From: Polynucleobacter finlandensis
GTDB taxonomy: Bacteria; Pseudomonadota; Gammaproteobacteria; Burkholderiales; Burkholderiaceae
Assembly: GCF_018881755.1 (NCBI RefSeq)
Contig: NZ_JACVPS010000009.1
Coordinates: 43,756-107,755, forward strand
DNA: 64,000 nt
Reading direction: 5' to 3'
This document shows positions 35,646 through 46,185 of this stretch, one piece after another (the stretch's first letter is position 1; every line of letters begins with the position of its first letter). Below the pieces are notes generated by a model. It was not told where the DNA came from. It did no database searches and was given only the letters and a program-made list of their open reading frames with translations. A program made the translations under genes and the position numbers.

Positions 35646-37065
35646 AGGGGATAAGCCAGTCAACATCGTGGTGACTGAGCCAATACATGTTGAATCTCTT
35701 GATCTAGATGCCCAAGGGATTGCTCACCTAGCACCCAATGAAGAAGAACTTGCACAAGGGCATAGCGGCAAAGTGGTTTTCATTCAAGGCGCGCTACCTA
35801 CCGAGCTAGTGACCTATGTTGTTACCCGTGAGAAGGCTCGCTTTAGTAAAGCCAAAGTCTTAGACATACTAAAACCTGCGGTGTTTAGGGCCCAGCCCAA
35901 ATGCAAAGCCTTTGGGGTCTGCGGTGGTTGCACTATGCAGCATTTGGATATTCGGGCGCAGATTGCGATGAAGCAACGCGTACTGGAAGATGACTTGCAG
36001 CATATTGCTAAAGTTAAACCAGAAGAAATCCTACGCCCCATGGGCGGCCCTGCTTGGGAATACCGTCACCGTGCGCGTTTAAGCGCAGTGAACCGTTCCA
36101 TTAAAAAAGGGACGGTATTGATCGGATTTCATGAGGGGAAGAGTGGCTATGTCGCCGACATGACCGCTTGCGAGATACTGCCTAAGCATGTATCCGATCT
36201 GTTGCCAGCAATGCGTACATTGGTGATGGGCTTATCGATTGTGGATCGCATGCCACAAATTGAAATCGCAGTAGGTGAACCAGAAGAGCCAAATTCTGAC
36301 GACCCTATAAAGTCTCAGCCGGTCACAGCGTTGGTATTTCGTAATCTACTTGCCTTAACAGCAGATGATGAACAGTTGTTGCGAAACTTTGCTGATCAAC
36401 ACCAGGTCTGGATTTGGTTGCAACCCAAAGGCATTGAAACGGTGGCGCCTTTTTATCCTGAGACGGGCAAGCTTTGCTATCGCTTACCCGAGTTTGAAAT
36501 CGAGATGCCCTTTAAACCGGCTGACTTTACGCAAGTTAATCACATGATGAATCGTGTTTTAGTCAGTAGGGCGATTCGTTTGCTGGAAGTTAAACCAAGC
36601 GATCGCGTACTTGATCTCTTTTGCGGTATTGGTAATTTCACATTACCTCTCGCCAGAAAATCCCAAAGTGTTTTGGGTATCGAGGGTTTGGAAAGTTTGA
36701 CCACTAGAGCAAAAGAAAATGCCCAGCATAATCAGCTTGCTGATAAGGCGAGCTTTATGCAAAGTGATTTGTTCGAAGTCACAACAGAAACCATTGCTTC
36801 GTGGGGTAAAGCGGAGCGCTGGTTAATGGATCCGCCCCGTGAAGGTGCGATGGAAATCTGCAAAGCTTTGGCTGATCTCCATGCCAGCAACAATTCCTTA
36901 ATGCCTGAACGCATCGTCTACGTCTCTTGCAATCCAAAGACCTTGGCCAGGGATGCTGAAATACTCTGCCACCACGCTGGCTACACCCTAAAAGGGGCTG
37001 GAATCGTCAATATGTTTCCCCATACCTCCCACGTAGAGTCAATGGCAGTCTTCCAAAGAGGCTAA
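35638..37065 (+). CDS. rlmD: 23S rRNA (uracil-1939-C5)-methyltransferase RlmD
   Basis: From ATG at 35638 (overlapping the previous gene by eight bases) the protein is 475 residues. It has a TRAM-like N-terminal region, a 4Fe-4S cluster motif C89-x5-C95-G-G-C98 with a fourth cysteine later, the SAM motif VLDLFCGIGNFTLPLA, the DPPREGA motif and the catalytic cysteine in IVYVSCNPKTLARD. It forms m5U1939 in 23S rRNA. An earlier ATG at 35596 would add 14 residues but overlap more. Confidence 0.94.
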   Translation: MRRGDKPVNIVVTEPIHVESLDLDAQGIAHLAPNEEELAQGHSGKVVFIQGALPTELVTYVVTREKARFSKAKVLDILKPAVFRAQPKCKAFGVCGGCTMQHLDIRAQIAMKQRVLEDDLQHIAKVKPEEILRPMGGPAWEYRHRARLSAVNRSIKKGTVLIGFHEGKSGYVADMTACEILPKHVSDLLPAMRTLVMGLSIVDRMPQIEIAVGEPEEPNSDDPIKSQPVTALVFRNLLALTADDEQLLRNFADQHQVWIWLQPKGIETVAPFYPETGKLCYRLPEFEIEMPFKPADFTQVNHMMNRVLVSRAIRLLEVKPSDRVLDLFCGIGNFTLPLARKSQSVLGIEGLESLTTRAKENAQHNQLADKASFMQSDLFEVTTETIASWGKAERWLMDPPREGAMEICKALADLHASNNSLMPERIVYVSCNPKTLARDAEILCHHAGYTLKGAGIVNMFPHTSHVESMAVFQRG

Positions 37066-37229
37066 TTCAGGCCATATTTACCCTAAGCTTATGATATTTA
37101 GCACTAATTCGGTGCCGATATGCATTTTGCGGTGCAAAAACCGGATAAATGAGTCTTCTATAAGAGTAGATTGAAGTTGTGCAGGAATTTATTGCTGCTA
37201 ACGGTTTCATCCACTACTAGGAGTGTGTC

Positions 37230-37310
37230 ATGAGAGCCTCAGATAGTTTGGCAATCTTATTAATATTGATTGCACTGTCTTATGCGGTCAGCATGTTTGT
37301 CGCTAACTAA
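37230..37310 (+). CDS. 26-residue hydrophobic peptide
   Basis: In the 336-base gap after rlmD, an ATG at 37230 follows TAGGAG (37218-37223) with six bases between. It opens 26 codons (MRASDSLAILLILIALSYAV... ending MFVAN) closed by TAA at 37308-37310. Almost the whole peptide is one membrane helix. A perfect terminator follows 35 bases later, and TATAAG at 37159-37164 is a possible -10. It looks like a small membrane peptide gene. I know no family for it. The remainder of the gap shows nothing else. Confidence 0.55.
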   Translation: MRASDSLAILLILIALSYAVSMFVAN

Positions 37311-37345
37311 TTTATTTAGCTACAAAAGAGCGAAGACAGAAAGTA

Positions 37346-37369
37346 ATAAGGCGCCCGCAGGCGCCTTAT
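37346..37369. terminator. Perfect 10-bp hairpin between convergent genes
   Basis: ATAAGGCGCC (37346-37355) and GGCGCCTTAT (37360-37369) pair perfectly around CGCA. It lies between the small peptide gene (plus) and the YccA-like gene (minus). The stem is GC-rich but the T-run is weak on both sides. Confidence 0.7.
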
Positions 37370-37401
37370 GAGAGCAACAATAAAAAGTTGCTTAGTGTCT
37401 C

Positions 37402-38103
37402 TTACTCTCTATTACCCCCAACAATACCGAGTAATGCCAGTAAGTTGGTGAATACGTTGTACACATCTAAGTAGATCGCTAGTGTGGCCATGATGTAATT
37501 GGTTTCACCGCCATTGATGATGCGCTGTACATCAACCAAGATAAAGGCGGAGAAGATTGCGATCGCTAGAACCATCACAGTCAACATCAAAGCTGGCAAT
37601 TGCAACCAGATGTTCGCTAAAGAAGCGACGATCAAGAGCAGTACGCCTACCATCAACCATTTGCCCATACCAGCAAAATCGCTCTTGCTAACAGTCGCAA
37701 TGGTTGCCATCACAGCAAAGATAGCGGCAGTGCCACCAAAAGACAGCATGATGAGTGCAGCACCGTTGCTATAGCTATTAAGGGTGTAGCCAACCAAACG
37801 GGACATCATGATGCCCATGAAGAAGGTGAAGCCTAAAAGCAAGAGAACGCCGACGCCGGTTTCTTTATTTTTCTCGATCGCCCAGAAGAAGCCAAAGGCT
37901 ACTGCCATGAAGACGATGAAGCCGATGAAAGGACTGCCTGCAAACATCGTGAAACCCATCGCCACACCAAGCCAAGCACCGATGATGGTTGGAACCATGG
38001 AGAGTGCGAGTAGGGCATAGGTATTGCGCAGTACGCGGTTGCGTACTTGAGGGGTGCTAATTGAGCCAGACTGGCCAAAGCCGTAAGAGTTGAGATCGCT
38101 CAT
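37402..38103 (-). CDS. Bax inhibitor-1 / YccA family membrane protein
   Basis: I choose ATG at 38103, which follows AGAAGGAG on the minus strand; the frame continues to 38169 but without a good start. The 233-residue protein has seven hydrophobic segments and Bax-inhibitor-1 features: NRVLRNTYALLALSMVPTIIGAW, the FAMGIMMSRLVGYTLN-like segment, and the C-terminal ILVDVQRIINGGETNYIMATLAIYLDVYNVF. E. coli relatives YccA and YbhL act in the inner membrane; YccA inhibits FtsH proteolysis. That may be of interest because FtsH modulators HflKC are in the same window. Confidence 0.92.
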   Translation of the reverse strand: MSDLNSYGFGQSGSISTPQVRNRVLRNTYALLALSMVPTIIGAWLGVAMGFTMFAGSPFIGFIVFMAVAFGFFWAIEKNKETGVGVLLLLGFTFFMGIMMSRLVGYTLNSYSNGAALIMLSFGGTAAIFAVMATIATVSKSDFAGMGKWLMVGVLLLIVASLANIWLQLPALMLTVMVLAIAIFSAFILVDVQRIINGGETNYIMATLAIYLDVYNVFTNLLALLGIVGGNRE

Positions 38104-38258
38104 TTGGACTCCTTCTTTTAAAGTAAATACATAAGCCCGTGCTGGGCTGTTGATAGTAAGTATAGACAAAACAGCCTAATTTCAAGGGCTAAGTTAAAAA
38201 GACTACAAACCATGGGGTTATGCCCTGTAAATTCAATGGCTTAGGACTACTTTTATAG

Positions 38259-38286
38259 GGGTAAATACCCTCAGCCGATGTATAAT
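38259..38286 (+). promoter_or_regulatory. ndk promoter region with GGGTA-AA-TACCC repeat
   Basis: GGGTA-AA-TACCC (38259-38270) is a perfect inverted repeat, followed by a consensus -10 TATAAT at 38281-38286. The start of transcription would be about 70 bases before the ndk ATG. The -35 position has no good match. Confidence 0.5.
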
Positions 38287-38364
38287 TCGGGGGTCGTCGA
38301 ATCAGGGCAGACTTATTGCAAGCCTTTTCGACTAATACCTTTGAAATCACTATTGGAGTTTTGC

Positions 38365-38790
38365 ATGGCTATTGAACGCACCCTTTCTATTATCAAACCC
38401 GATGCTGTAGCTAAAAACGTTATCGGCAAAATTTATGACCGTTTTGAATCTGCTGGTTTGAAGATCGTTGCTTCCAGAATGGCGCATTTATCCCAAGCTG
38501 AAGCGGAGCAGTTCTATGCTGTTCACGCAGCCCGTCCTTTCTTCAAAGATTTGGTGAGCTTCATGGTTTCTGGTCCAGTGATGATCCAAGTATTGCAAGG
38601 TGAAGGCGCGATTGCCAAGAACCGCGATCTGATGGGTGCTACTGATCCTAAGAAAGCTGACGCTGGAACAATTCGTGCTGACTTTGCTGACAGCATCGAT
38701 GCTAACGCTGTTCACGGATCTGACGCTCCTGAAACCGCTGCTGTGGAAATTGCATTCTTTTTCCCTGGCATGAACGTTTTCAATCGTTAA
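38365..38790 (+). CDS. ndk: Nucleoside diphosphate kinase
   Basis: ATG at 38365, behind TTGGAG, gives 141 residues, the usual size. The N-terminus [15 protein letters not shown] and the active-site region [25 protein letters not shown], with the phosphorylated histidine in NAVHGSD, are diagnostic. The enzyme balances NTP and dNTP pools. It heads the long plus-strand block that continues to glcB. Confidence 0.98.
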   Translation: MAIERTLSIIKPDAVAKNVIGKIYDRFESAGLKIVASRMAHLSQAEAEQFYAVHAARPFFKDLVSFMVSGPVMIQVLQGEGAIAKNRDLMGATDPKKADAGTIRADFADSIDANAVHGSDAPETAAVEIAFFFPGMNVFNR

Positions 38791-38822
38791 TTCGAAACCT
38801 ATTTACTAAATAAGTAGGCGCA

Positions 38823-40028
38823 TTGACCTCCCCGCGCGTAAATCTCTTAGATTTTGACGCTGACCAAATGGCAGCGTATGTCGCGGGGTTGAATGAAAAG
38901 CCCTTTAGGGCAAAGCAACTCATGCAGTGGATACACCAGCGTGGTGTATCGAGCATCAACGACATGAGCGATTTAGCAAAAAGCTTCCGAGCTTGCTTGC
39001 TGGATGTAGCAGAAGTCGTATCCCTCCCAGTCATTAAAGATGAACTTGCCAATGACGGCACCCGTAAGTGGTTGCTGGACGTTGGCGCAGGCAATGCAGT
39101 CGAGTCAGTCTTTATTCCAGAAGATGATCGCGGTACTTTGTGTATCTCTTCGCAAGCAGGCTGCGCAGTCAATTGCCGTTTTTGCTCCACCGGACGCCAA
39201 GGCTTCTCACGCAATCTCACCTCTGGCGAAATCATTGGCCAATTGTGGTTTGCCGAACACCTCTTGCGTAATGAACCTGGTGCAGTGCGGCGCGTTGAAA
39301 AATTTCCAACACCTGGTTGGGAACATACTGGCCGCGTGATTTCGAATGTGGTCATGATGGGAATGGGCGAGCCTTTACTCAACTATGACAACGTGGTGAC
39401 CGCATTACGCTTGATGTTGGATGACAGGGCCTACGGCTTGTCACGACGTCGCGTCACCGTATCAACCTCTGGCGTTGTGCCGATGATTGATCGCTTGGCA
39501 CAAGATTGCCCAGTAGCATTAGCGGTCTCGCTGCATGCGCCCAACGATGCATTGCGCGATCAGTTGGTGCCGCTAAATCAAAAATACCCTTTACGAGAAT
39601 TACTTGGTGCATGTGAGCGTTATTTGCCATTTGCCCCAAGAGATTTCTTAACCTTTGAGTACTGCATGCTCGATGGTGTGAATGATTCTGATGCGCAAGC
39701 AAAAGAATTGATTCGTTTGCTGAGCAACATTAAGTGTAAGGTCAATCTCATTCCCTTTAATCCATTCCCAGAGTCTGGCTTAAAGCGTTCACCACCACAA
39801 CGCATACAAGCCTTTGCTAATATTTTGTTAGATGCTGGCATGGTGGCTACAGTTCGCAAGACCCGCGGCGATGATATTGCCGCCGCTTGTGGACAGTTGG
39901 CTGGTGATGTGATTGATAGAACCCGCGTACGCGAACGCGCCGTACACGATAAGGAAATCATTCAGTCAGATGATGATGAGCCGCCTGAGTCAGTTCAGAA
40001 CATTCAATGGCTCGATAAGTTAAATTAA
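38823..40028 (+). CDS. rlmN: Dual-specificity RNA methyltransferase RlmN
   Basis: The 401-residue radical SAM enzyme uses TTG at 38823. The cluster-binding C114-x3-C118-x2-C121 lies in [15 protein letters not shown], followed by [17 protein letters not shown] and [10 protein letters not shown]. The mechanism needs two further cysteines, one near the C-terminus (AAACGQL). It makes m2A2503 in 23S rRNA and m2A37 in some tRNAs. The C-terminus has a ~35-residue acidic extension ([13 protein letters not shown]). Confidence 0.96.
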   Translation: MTSPRVNLLDFDADQMAAYVAGLNEKPFRAKQLMQWIHQRGVSSINDMSDLAKSFRACLLDVAEVVSLPVIKDELANDGTRKWLLDVGAGNAVESVFIPEDDRGTLCISSQAGCAVNCRFCSTGRQGFSRNLTSGEIIGQLWFAEHLLRNEPGAVRRVEKFPTPGWEHTGRVISNVVMMGMGEPLLNYDNVVTALRLMLDDRAYGLSRRRVTVSTSGVVPMIDRLAQDCPVALAVSLHAPNDALRDQLVPLNQKYPLRELLGACERYLPFAPRDFLTFEYCMLDGVNDSDAQAKELIRLLSNIKCKVNLIPFNPFPESGLKRSPPQRIQAFANILLDAGMVATVRKTRGDDIAAACGQLAGDVIDRTRVRERAVHDKEIIQSDDDEPPESVQNIQWLDKLN

Positions 40029-40030
40029 AC

Positions 40031-41290
40031 ATGAGCACCAATCACTCCTTGTCGCCTCTGCCATTAGGTCCTGCACCTAAGCGCGCAACCCGCCAAGCAA
40101 AGGTTGTTTGGAAAACGAACATCATCACGATTGGTGGCGATGCACCTGTGCGCATCCAGTCGATGACCAATACTGATACGGTTGATGCAGTCGGTACCGC
40201 AATTCAAGTAAAAGAATTGGCCCGTGCTGGTTCTGAGATGGTGCGCATCACAGTCAACACCCCAGAAGCCGCTGCTGCAGTTCCGTATATTCGTGAACAG
40301 TTAGACAAGATGGATGTTTTGGTCCCATTGATTGGTGACTTCCATTACAACGGCCATACTTTGCTCAATGATTACCCAGAGTGCGCCAAAGCTTTATCAA
40401 AATACCGCATCAATCCAGGTAACGTGGGTAAGGGCGCTAAGCGCGATCCACAGTTTGCGCAAATGATTGAAGCGGCCTGCAAATACGACAAGCCGATTCG
40501 GATTGGTGTGAACTGGGGTAGCTTAGACCAAGAGCTTCTCGCCAGCATCATGGACGGTAATGCTGCTTTAGCTGTGCCAAAGACTGCACAAGAAGTCATG
40601 ATCGAAGCCTTAATTCAGTCGGCATTGCAGTCTGCAGAAAAAGCAGTGGAGTTCGGTATGAACCCCGATCAAATTTTGTTGTCTTGCAAAGTGAGTAATG
40701 TGCAAGACTTAGTTGCCGTATATCGCGATCTGTCACGTCGCTCAGACTATCCCTTGCACTTGGGATTAACCGAGGCTGGCATGGGTAGCAAGGGAATCGT
40801 TTCTTCTACCGCTGCCATGGGCATCCTCTTGCAAGAAGGTATTGGCGATACGATACGGGTTTCCTTGACGCCAGATCCAGGTGCGCCACGTGAGAATGAA
40901 GTGATCGTAGCCCAAGAGATATTACAAACCATGGGTTTGCGCAATTTCACACCCATGGTGATTGCTTGTCCTGGTTGCGGAAGAACAACCAGCACTACCT
41001 TCCAAGAATTGGCCGCCAATATTCAGTCCTACTTGCGCCAACAAATGCCCATTTGGAAAAAAACCCATCCAGGCGTTGAAAATATGAACGTTGCCGTGAT
41101 GGGCTGTATTGTGAATGGACCTGGCGAAAGTAAACATGCCAATATTGGTATTTCATTACCCGGTACTGGCGAGACTCCAGCGGCACCTGTCTTTGTAGAC
41201 GGTGTGAAGGTAAAGACCTTGCGGGGCGATAAGATTGCAGAAGAGTTTCAAATCATTGTTGATGAATACGTCGAAAAAAATTACTCATAA
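40031..41290 (+). CDS. ispG: 4-hydroxy-3-methylbut-2-enyl diphosphate synthase
   Basis: The 419-residue protein has a TIM-barrel start with [13 protein letters not shown], a central [18 protein letters not shown], and the 4Fe-4S cysteines in CPGCGRTT and [10 protein letters not shown]. It is the penultimate enzyme of the MEP isoprenoid pathway. It starts two bases after rlmN. The rodZ-like gene often found between rlmN and ispG in proteobacteria is missing here. Confidence 0.97.
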   Translation: MSTNHSLSPLPLGPAPKRATRQAKVVWKTNIITIGGDAPVRIQSMTNTDTVDAVGTAIQVKELARAGSEMVRITVNTPEAAAAVPYIREQLDKMDVLVPLIGDFHYNGHTLLNDYPECAKALSKYRINPGNVGKGAKRDPQFAQMIEAACKYDKPIRIGVNWGSLDQELLASIMDGNAALAVPKTAQEVMIEALIQSALQSAEKAVEFGMNPDQILLSCKVSNVQDLVAVYRDLSRRSDYPLHLGLTEAGMGSKGIVSSTAAMGILLQEGIGDTIRVSLTPDPGAPRENEVIVAQEILQTMGLRNFTPMVIACPGCGRTTSTTFQELAANIQSYLRQQMPIWKKTHPGVENMNVAVMGCIVNGPGESKHANIGISLPGTGETPAAPVFVDGVKVKTLRGDKIAEEFQIIVDEYVEKNYS

Positions 41291-41292
41291 AA

Positions 41293-42618
41293 ATGACCGA
41301 AGATAAAAACAAGAAGACCGAAAAAACGCTCAAGATTAATGGCGTTCGCGGCATGAATGATTTACTGCCGGCAGACGCTGCGCAGTGGGCTCATCTTGAG
41401 CATGTCTTGCGTGACTTAACCCGGGCTTACGGCTATGAGTTTTTACGCACCCCGATTGTTGAGGCTACCGCTGTATTTCAACGTGGTATTGGTGAAGTAA
41501 CCGATATTGTTGAAAAAGAAATGTATTCCTTTGAGGATCGTCTCAATGGTGAGCAACTGACTTTACGCCCAGAAGGTACCGCTGCCATCGTCCGCTCCGT
41601 GATTGAAAATAATTTGATATACGAAGGGCCTAAGCGTCTTTGGTATACCGGCCCGATGTTTCGTCATGAGCGCCCACAACGTGGCCGCTATCGCCAGTTC
41701 CACCAGTTCGGAATTGAGGCCTTAGGCTTTGCCGGTCCAGATATCGATGCTGAAATTATTCTGATGGGTCAACGCCTCTGGGATGAGTTGGGTTTGAAGG
41801 GCGTACGTCTAGAAATCAATTCACTAGGTCAAGCTGATGAACGTGCTGTGCACCGCGCTGCCTTGGTAACGTATTTTGAGAAGAATGCCGCGCAACTCGA
41901 TGAAGATTCACAACGTCGTCTATTGACCAATCCTTTACGTATTTTGGATTCTAAAAATTTGGCGATGCAAGCATTGATCGAAGGCGCACCTAAGTTGTTG
42001 GATTTCTTGGGTGAAGCATCACTCAAACATTTCGATGCGGTGCAAGCATTACTCAAAGCAAACAACATTCCCTGCAAGATCAATCCACGCTTAGTTCGTG
42101 GACTCGATTATTACAACCTCACTGTATTTGAGTGGGTGACGGATGAGCTCGGTGCACAAGGCACGATTGCCGGCGGTGGTCGCTATGATCCACTGATTGA
42201 ACGCATGGGTGGCAAAGCAGCGCCTGCTTGTGGTTGGGCCATGGGTATGGAACGTGTTTTAGAGCTCATGAAAGTATCAGGTTCATTGCCTGAGGCAGCG
42301 CCTGGCTGTGATATTTTCGTTCTACACCAGGGTGGCGAGACTTTAACTGCCGCCATGATTATTGCTGAGCGTTTGCGCAGTGCTGGTATTGACACCATCC
42401 TTTTTTGCCCACCAGATGGCCAATCGGCTAGCTTTAAGTCGCAAATGAAGAAGGCGGATGCTAGTGGGGCTGCCTATGCAGTCATTATTGGGCCTGACGA
42501 GTTGGCTAAAGATGAAGCCCAAATCAAAGACCTGCGCGGCACGGGTGAACAGCAGTCAGTAGCCCTCGATAAAGTGCTAGATGCGGTAATTGACGCTTTG
42601 GTCGGCTCCTCCGAATAG
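41293..42618 (+). CDS. hisS: Histidyl-tRNA synthetase
   Basis: The 441-residue class II synthetase has motif 2 in [24 protein letters not shown], the histidine-specific [16 protein letters not shown] and motif 3 [15 protein letters not shown] with [13 protein letters not shown]. The C-terminal anticodon-binding domain is present. It follows ispG by two bases, as expected in this conserved cluster. Confidence 0.97.
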   Translation: MTEDKNKKTEKTLKINGVRGMNDLLPADAAQWAHLEHVLRDLTRAYGYEFLRTPIVEATAVFQRGIGEVTDIVEKEMYSFEDRLNGEQLTLRPEGTAAIVRSVIENNLIYEGPKRLWYTGPMFRHERPQRGRYRQFHQFGIEALGFAGPDIDAEIILMGQRLWDELGLKGVRLEINSLGQADERAVHRAALVTYFEKNAAQLDEDSQRRLLTNPLRILDSKNLAMQALIEGAPKLLDFLGEASLKHFDAVQALLKANNIPCKINPRLVRGLDYYNLTVFEWVTDELGAQGTIAGGGRYDPLIERMGGKAAPACGWAMGMERVLELMKVSGSLPEAAPGCDIFVLHQGGETLTAAMIIAERLRSAGIDTILFCPPDGQSASFKSQMKKADASGAAYAVIIGPDELAKDEAQIKDLRGTGEQQSVALDKVLDAVIDALVGSSE

Positions 42619-42655
42619 AATTACCCTATAACGATATTTATTAGCTTGGATTGAT

Positions 42656-43315
42656 ATGCCTTTAGACCTAGAAGAACAAGAACAACTTGACCAGCTCAAA
42701 GCATTTTGGCAAAAGTATCGCAATCTCATTACTGGCGTTCTGACAGCGGCCTTGTTTGCGTATGCAGCCTATAGTGGTTACCAGTGGTGGCGTAATAGCC
42801 AAGCTGCGCAAGCATCCCAGTTGTATGACACGATGATCGTTGCCATCAGTAAGAGTGATAAAGATCAAAGCTTACGCGCTGCAGATGATTTGCAAAAGCA
42901 ATTTGGACGCACTCCTTATGCATCGATGGCTAGCTTAGTCGCCGCAAAAATTGCCTCAGATGCTGGTGATGCCCCTAAAGCAATCGAATATCTGCGTTGG
43001 ACAGCGAAGAATGCTTCCAATGCTGGTTATGAGGCTTTGGGTAAATTGCGTTTAGTTTCTCAGTTAATCGAGCAGGGTGCTGAGAAAGATTTTGCCGAAG
43101 CTGATGCCATTCTGAAAGATAAACCTATTAATGGATTTGAGGCGCTGTGGTTAGAGCGTCGTGGCGATTGGTATTTGGCGCAGAAGAATACTGCCCAAGC
43201 TAAGGTGAGCTATCAAGATGCTTGGAAGAAATTAGATCAAGCAAAAGAATTTCCTGAAGAGGCGCGTCGCCTCTTGAAGGTTAAATTGGATGCTGTTGGA
43301 GGAGTTGCTCAGTGA
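42656..43315 (+). CDS. yfgM: YfgM-like SecYEG ancillary protein
   Basis: The 219-residue protein begins with a short acidic cytoplasmic segment (LDLEEQEQLDQLKAFWQKYRN), one membrane anchor (LITGVLTAALFAYAAYSGY) and a periplasmic TPR-like domain. This matches YfgM, which associates with the Sec translocon and periplasmic chaperones. Its place between hisS and bamB is conserved. It overlaps bamB by four bases. Confidence 0.9.
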   Translation: MPLDLEEQEQLDQLKAFWQKYRNLITGVLTAALFAYAAYSGYQWWRNSQAAQASQLYDTMIVAISKSDKDQSLRAADDLQKQFGRTPYASMASLVAAKIASDAGDAPKAIEYLRWTAKNASNAGYEALGKLRLVSQLIEQGAEKDFAEADAILKDKPINGFEALWLERRGDWYLAQKNTAQAKVSYQDAWKKLDQAKEFPEEARRLLKVKLDAVGGVAQ

Positions 43316-44478
43316 TGATTCACACAATGCGTTTGGTAAACATAGCGAAGTTCGCTACAAAAGCCCTCATCATTGGCTCTGCCATTGCTGCTCTCGTAGC
43401 TTGCTCTGGTGGTGCGCGTGTTCGCAAGCCCGCTGAGCTCGTTCCAGTGACCAATCAATTTGATCTTGCTCCCGTTTGGTCAACCAGCGTTGGCTCATCC
43501 GAGACATTTAACTTTCATCCGGTGGTTGCTGGCGATGCAGTCTATGCAGCATCGCATCGTGGCAATTTAGTGAAGATTGATTTAGCCAATGGCAATAAGG
43601 TTTGGGAAGCTTCTGTACCAGAGCGTATTACCGTAGGTCCAGGTTCTGATGGCCGTGTTACTGCTGTTGTGACTACCAAAGGCACCGTATACGCATACGA
43701 CGATACCGGCAAACCTATTTGGAACGTCAGCGTTGGCAGTGAAGTCTTGACTGAGCCAGTAGTTGCTGGTGGTGTTGTCATTATTCGCGCTTTAGATAAT
43801 CGCTTTATTGGTTTGGATGCGCAAACCGGCACGCGGAAGTGGATCTATCAGCGTCAACAATCCGCGCTGTCATTGCGAGTAGGTTATGGCATGTTGGCGA
43901 TTGGGAATGAAGTGATTGTTACCGGCTTTGCTGGTGGTCGTTTCGGCATGATCGCGATTGCTAACGGTGGTTTAGTTTGGGAATCTCCAATTTCCTTTCC
44001 GAAAGGTTTCTCTGAGATTGAGCGTTTAAATGACGTGACTGCTAAGCCCAGCATGGAAGGTGAAATTCTTTGTGCCGTGTCCTATCAAGGTCGCATTGGA
44101 TGTGGCCAAGCCCGTACCGGCAATTTGATTTGGTTTAAAGATTTCTCAAGCTTTACAGGCACAGCGCAAAGCCCCGATATGGTTTTCTCTGCCAATGAAA
44201 AATCACACGTGACAGCATTCGCCACCAAAGACGGTAATCAGGTTTGGGAAAATGACAAATTAACCTTCAGAGATGTTGGTGAGCCCATGGCTGTTGGCAG
44301 GGTATTACTGATGGGTGATGCGCAGGGTTATGTGCATGCATTCTCACAGGCGGACGGTCAGATGGTTGCTCGTATACGTCACGATAGCAGTCCAATCACC
44401 GCTGCCCCGATTGCGGTTGGCGGCCTCATTCTGATTCAATCTCAGGGTGGAAAAATAGCGGCGTACAGTCCAAAATGA
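43312..44478 (+). CDS. bamB: Outer membrane assembly factor BamB
   Basis: The protein (about 388 residues) has a lipoprotein signal with lipobox ALVAC and an eight-bladed PQQ-type beta-propeller, with repeated [27 protein letters not shown] and GNQVWEND motifs. BamB assists BamA in folding outer-membrane proteins. GTG at 43312 and ATG at 43315 are both possible starts behind GGAGGAG; ATG at 43327 is also conceivable. Confidence 0.95.
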   Translation: MMIHTMRLVNIAKFATKALIIGSAIAALVACSGGARVRKPAELVPVTNQFDLAPVWSTSVGSSETFNFHPVVAGDAVYAASHRGNLVKIDLANGNKVWEASVPERITVGPGSDGRVTAVVTTKGTVYAYDDTGKPIWNVSVGSEVLTEPVVAGGVVIIRALDNRFIGLDAQTGTRKWIYQRQQSALSLRVGYGMLAIGNEVIVTGFAGGRFGMIAIANGGLVWESPISFPKGFSEIERLNDVTAKPSMEGEILCAVSYQGRIGCGQARTGNLIWFKDFSSFTGTAQSPDMVFSANEKSHVTAFATKDGNQVWENDKLTFRDVGEPMAVGRVLLMGDAQGYVHAFSQADGQMVARIRHDSSPITAAPIAVGGLILIQSQGGKIAAYSPK

Positions 44479-45836
44479 ATCCAGTCATCACTATTGTCGG
44501 TCGCCCTAACGTTGGGAAGTCCACACTCTTTAATCGTCTAACGCGTTCACGCGACGCACTAGTTGCCGATTTTTCAGGCCTCACACGAGATCGTCACTAC
44601 GGCAAAGGTCGTATTGGTGAGCGGGCATTTATTTGCGTTGATACCGGCGGTTTTGAGCCAGTAGCCAAGACTGGCATTGTTGCTGAGATGGCAAAGCAAA
44701 CCAAACAAGCGGTTGCGGAATCTGACATCGTGATCTTCTTGGTGGATGGTCGTTTAGGTATGGCCCCACAAGATCGCGTGATTGCTGACTTCTTGCGCAA
44801 GACCGGTCGCCCCATTATTTTGGCTGTCAATAAAACCGAAGGCATGCAAGCCGGTGTTGTGACTGCTGACTTTCATGAACTTGGTCTAGGTGAACCTTTT
44901 CCAATTTCATCTGCCCATGGCGATGGTGTCCGTGGCATGCTCGATGATGCTTTAGACGCTTTAGGTATTGCAGAACCCGAAGAAGAAGATTTAGTCAACG
45001 ATCCAAACCGTCCAATGAAGATTGCGGTAGTGGGTCGTCCTAACGTTGGTAAATCGACCTTGATCAATAAGTTGATCGGTGAAGAGCGTGTGATTGCATT
45101 CGATATGCCCGGTACAACACGCGATGCGATTGAAGTACCTTTCGAGCGCAACGGTAAGCCCTATATCTTGGTCGACACCGCAGGTTTACGTCGTCGTGGC
45201 AAAGTATTTGAAGCGATTGAAAAATTCTCAGTCGTGAAAACCTTGCAAGCGATTGCCGATTGCAACGTCGTGATCTTGATGCTTGATGCACAGCAAGATA
45301 TCTCTGAGCAAGACGCGCACATTGCAGGATTTATCGTTGAAGCAGGGCGTGCATTAGTGGTTGCCGTGAACAAGTGGGATGGTCTTGATTCCTACGTTAA
45401 AGAGCGCGCTCGTTTAGAGATCGCTCAAAAATTACGCTTCTTAGATTTTGCTAACGTACACCCGATTTCTGCGAAAAAAGGTACCGGCTTAAAAGAGCTC
45501 TTCAAGGATGTGGATGCGGCCTATGCTGCAGCGATGGCGAAGTTACCAACCCCACGTTTGACCAGAATTCTGCAAGAGGCGATTGAACATCAACAACCTA
45601 AACGGGTTGGTATGGGCCGCCCAAAACTGCGCTATGCACACCAAGGGGGCATGAATCCTCCCATTGTGGTGATTCACGGTACTTCATTGAGTGGAGTCAC
45701 AGATAGCTACAAGCGATACTTGGAAGGTCGCTTCAGGGAAGTCTTTAAATTGCGCGGCACCCCATTACGCATTCAGATGAATACCGCTAAAAACCCTTAT
45801 GTAGACGCTGATAAAGGCAAAAAGGGTAAAAAGTAG
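44475..45836 (+). CDS. der: Ribosome biogenesis GTPase Der (EngA)
   Basis: The 453-residue protein has two tandem GTPase domains, with G1 motifs [12 protein letters not shown] (about 9-20) and [13 protein letters not shown] (about 184-196), DTGG and DTAG G3 motifs, NKTEG and NKWDG for G4, and the C-terminal KH-like domain ([22 protein letters not shown]). Der helps assemble the 50S subunit. It overlaps bamB by four bases. Confidence 0.97.
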   Translation: MNPVITIVGRPNVGKSTLFNRLTRSRDALVADFSGLTRDRHYGKGRIGERAFICVDTGGFEPVAKTGIVAEMAKQTKQAVAESDIVIFLVDGRLGMAPQDRVIADFLRKTGRPIILAVNKTEGMQAGVVTADFHELGLGEPFPISSAHGDGVRGMLDDALDALGIAEPEEEDLVNDPNRPMKIAVVGRPNVGKSTLINKLIGEERVIAFDMPGTTRDAIEVPFERNGKPYILVDTAGLRRRGKVFEAIEKFSVVKTLQAIADCNVVILMLDAQQDISEQDAHIAGFIVEAGRALVVAVNKWDGLDSYVKERARLEIAQKLRFLDFANVHPISAKKGTGLKELFKDVDAAYAAAMAKLPTPRLTRILQEAIEHQQPKRVGMGRPKLRYAHQGGMNPPIVVIHGTSLSGVTDSYKRYLEGRFREVFKLRGTPLRIQMNTAKNPYVDADKGKKGKK

Positions 45837-45942
45837 CCAAGCTAAATGTTGTGGGATAAGATTTCAGTATTAGCTGTGCAGAGTAGGTTTTATTTACATA
45901 AAAAAGCAAGACTCCCTAACTAAAAAACGAATAAGGAGCAGT

Positions 45943-46185
45943 ATGAATAACAAAGCAATCCAATTACTTCAAGATCCATTCCTCAATACCTTGCGTAAAG
46001 AGCATGTACCTGTGTCAATCTATTTAGTGAACGGTATTAAGCTGCAAGGCAATATTGAATCATTTGATCAATATGTCGTTCTCTTGCGCAATACCGTTAC
46101 TCAAATGGTTTACAAGCACGCGATTTCTACCATCGTGCCAGCGCGCGCAGTGGAGTTCCGTATGGAAGAAGCTAGCCCTGTATAA
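45943..46185 (+). CDS. hfq: RNA chaperone Hfq
   Basis: The 80-residue protein has Sm1 ([26 protein letters not shown]) and Sm2 ([13 protein letters not shown]) motifs, with QLLQDPFLN and KHAIS for RNA binding. It forms a hexamer pairing small RNAs with mRNAs. It has its own 105-base upstream gap and a good AAGGAG ribosome site. The coding end is read in another frame by the hflX ORF. Confidence 0.98.
   Translation: MNNKAIQLLQDPFLNTLRKEHVPVSIYLVNGIKLQGNIESFDQYVVLLRNTVTQMVYKHAISTIVPARAVEFRMEEASPV

Noticed and set aside
46055..46177. Extended N-terminus of hflX inside hfq
   Set aside because: The residues (Ser, Phe, Trp, Cys-rich) look like out-of-frame hfq and have no similarity to HflX; kept only as an alternative start.
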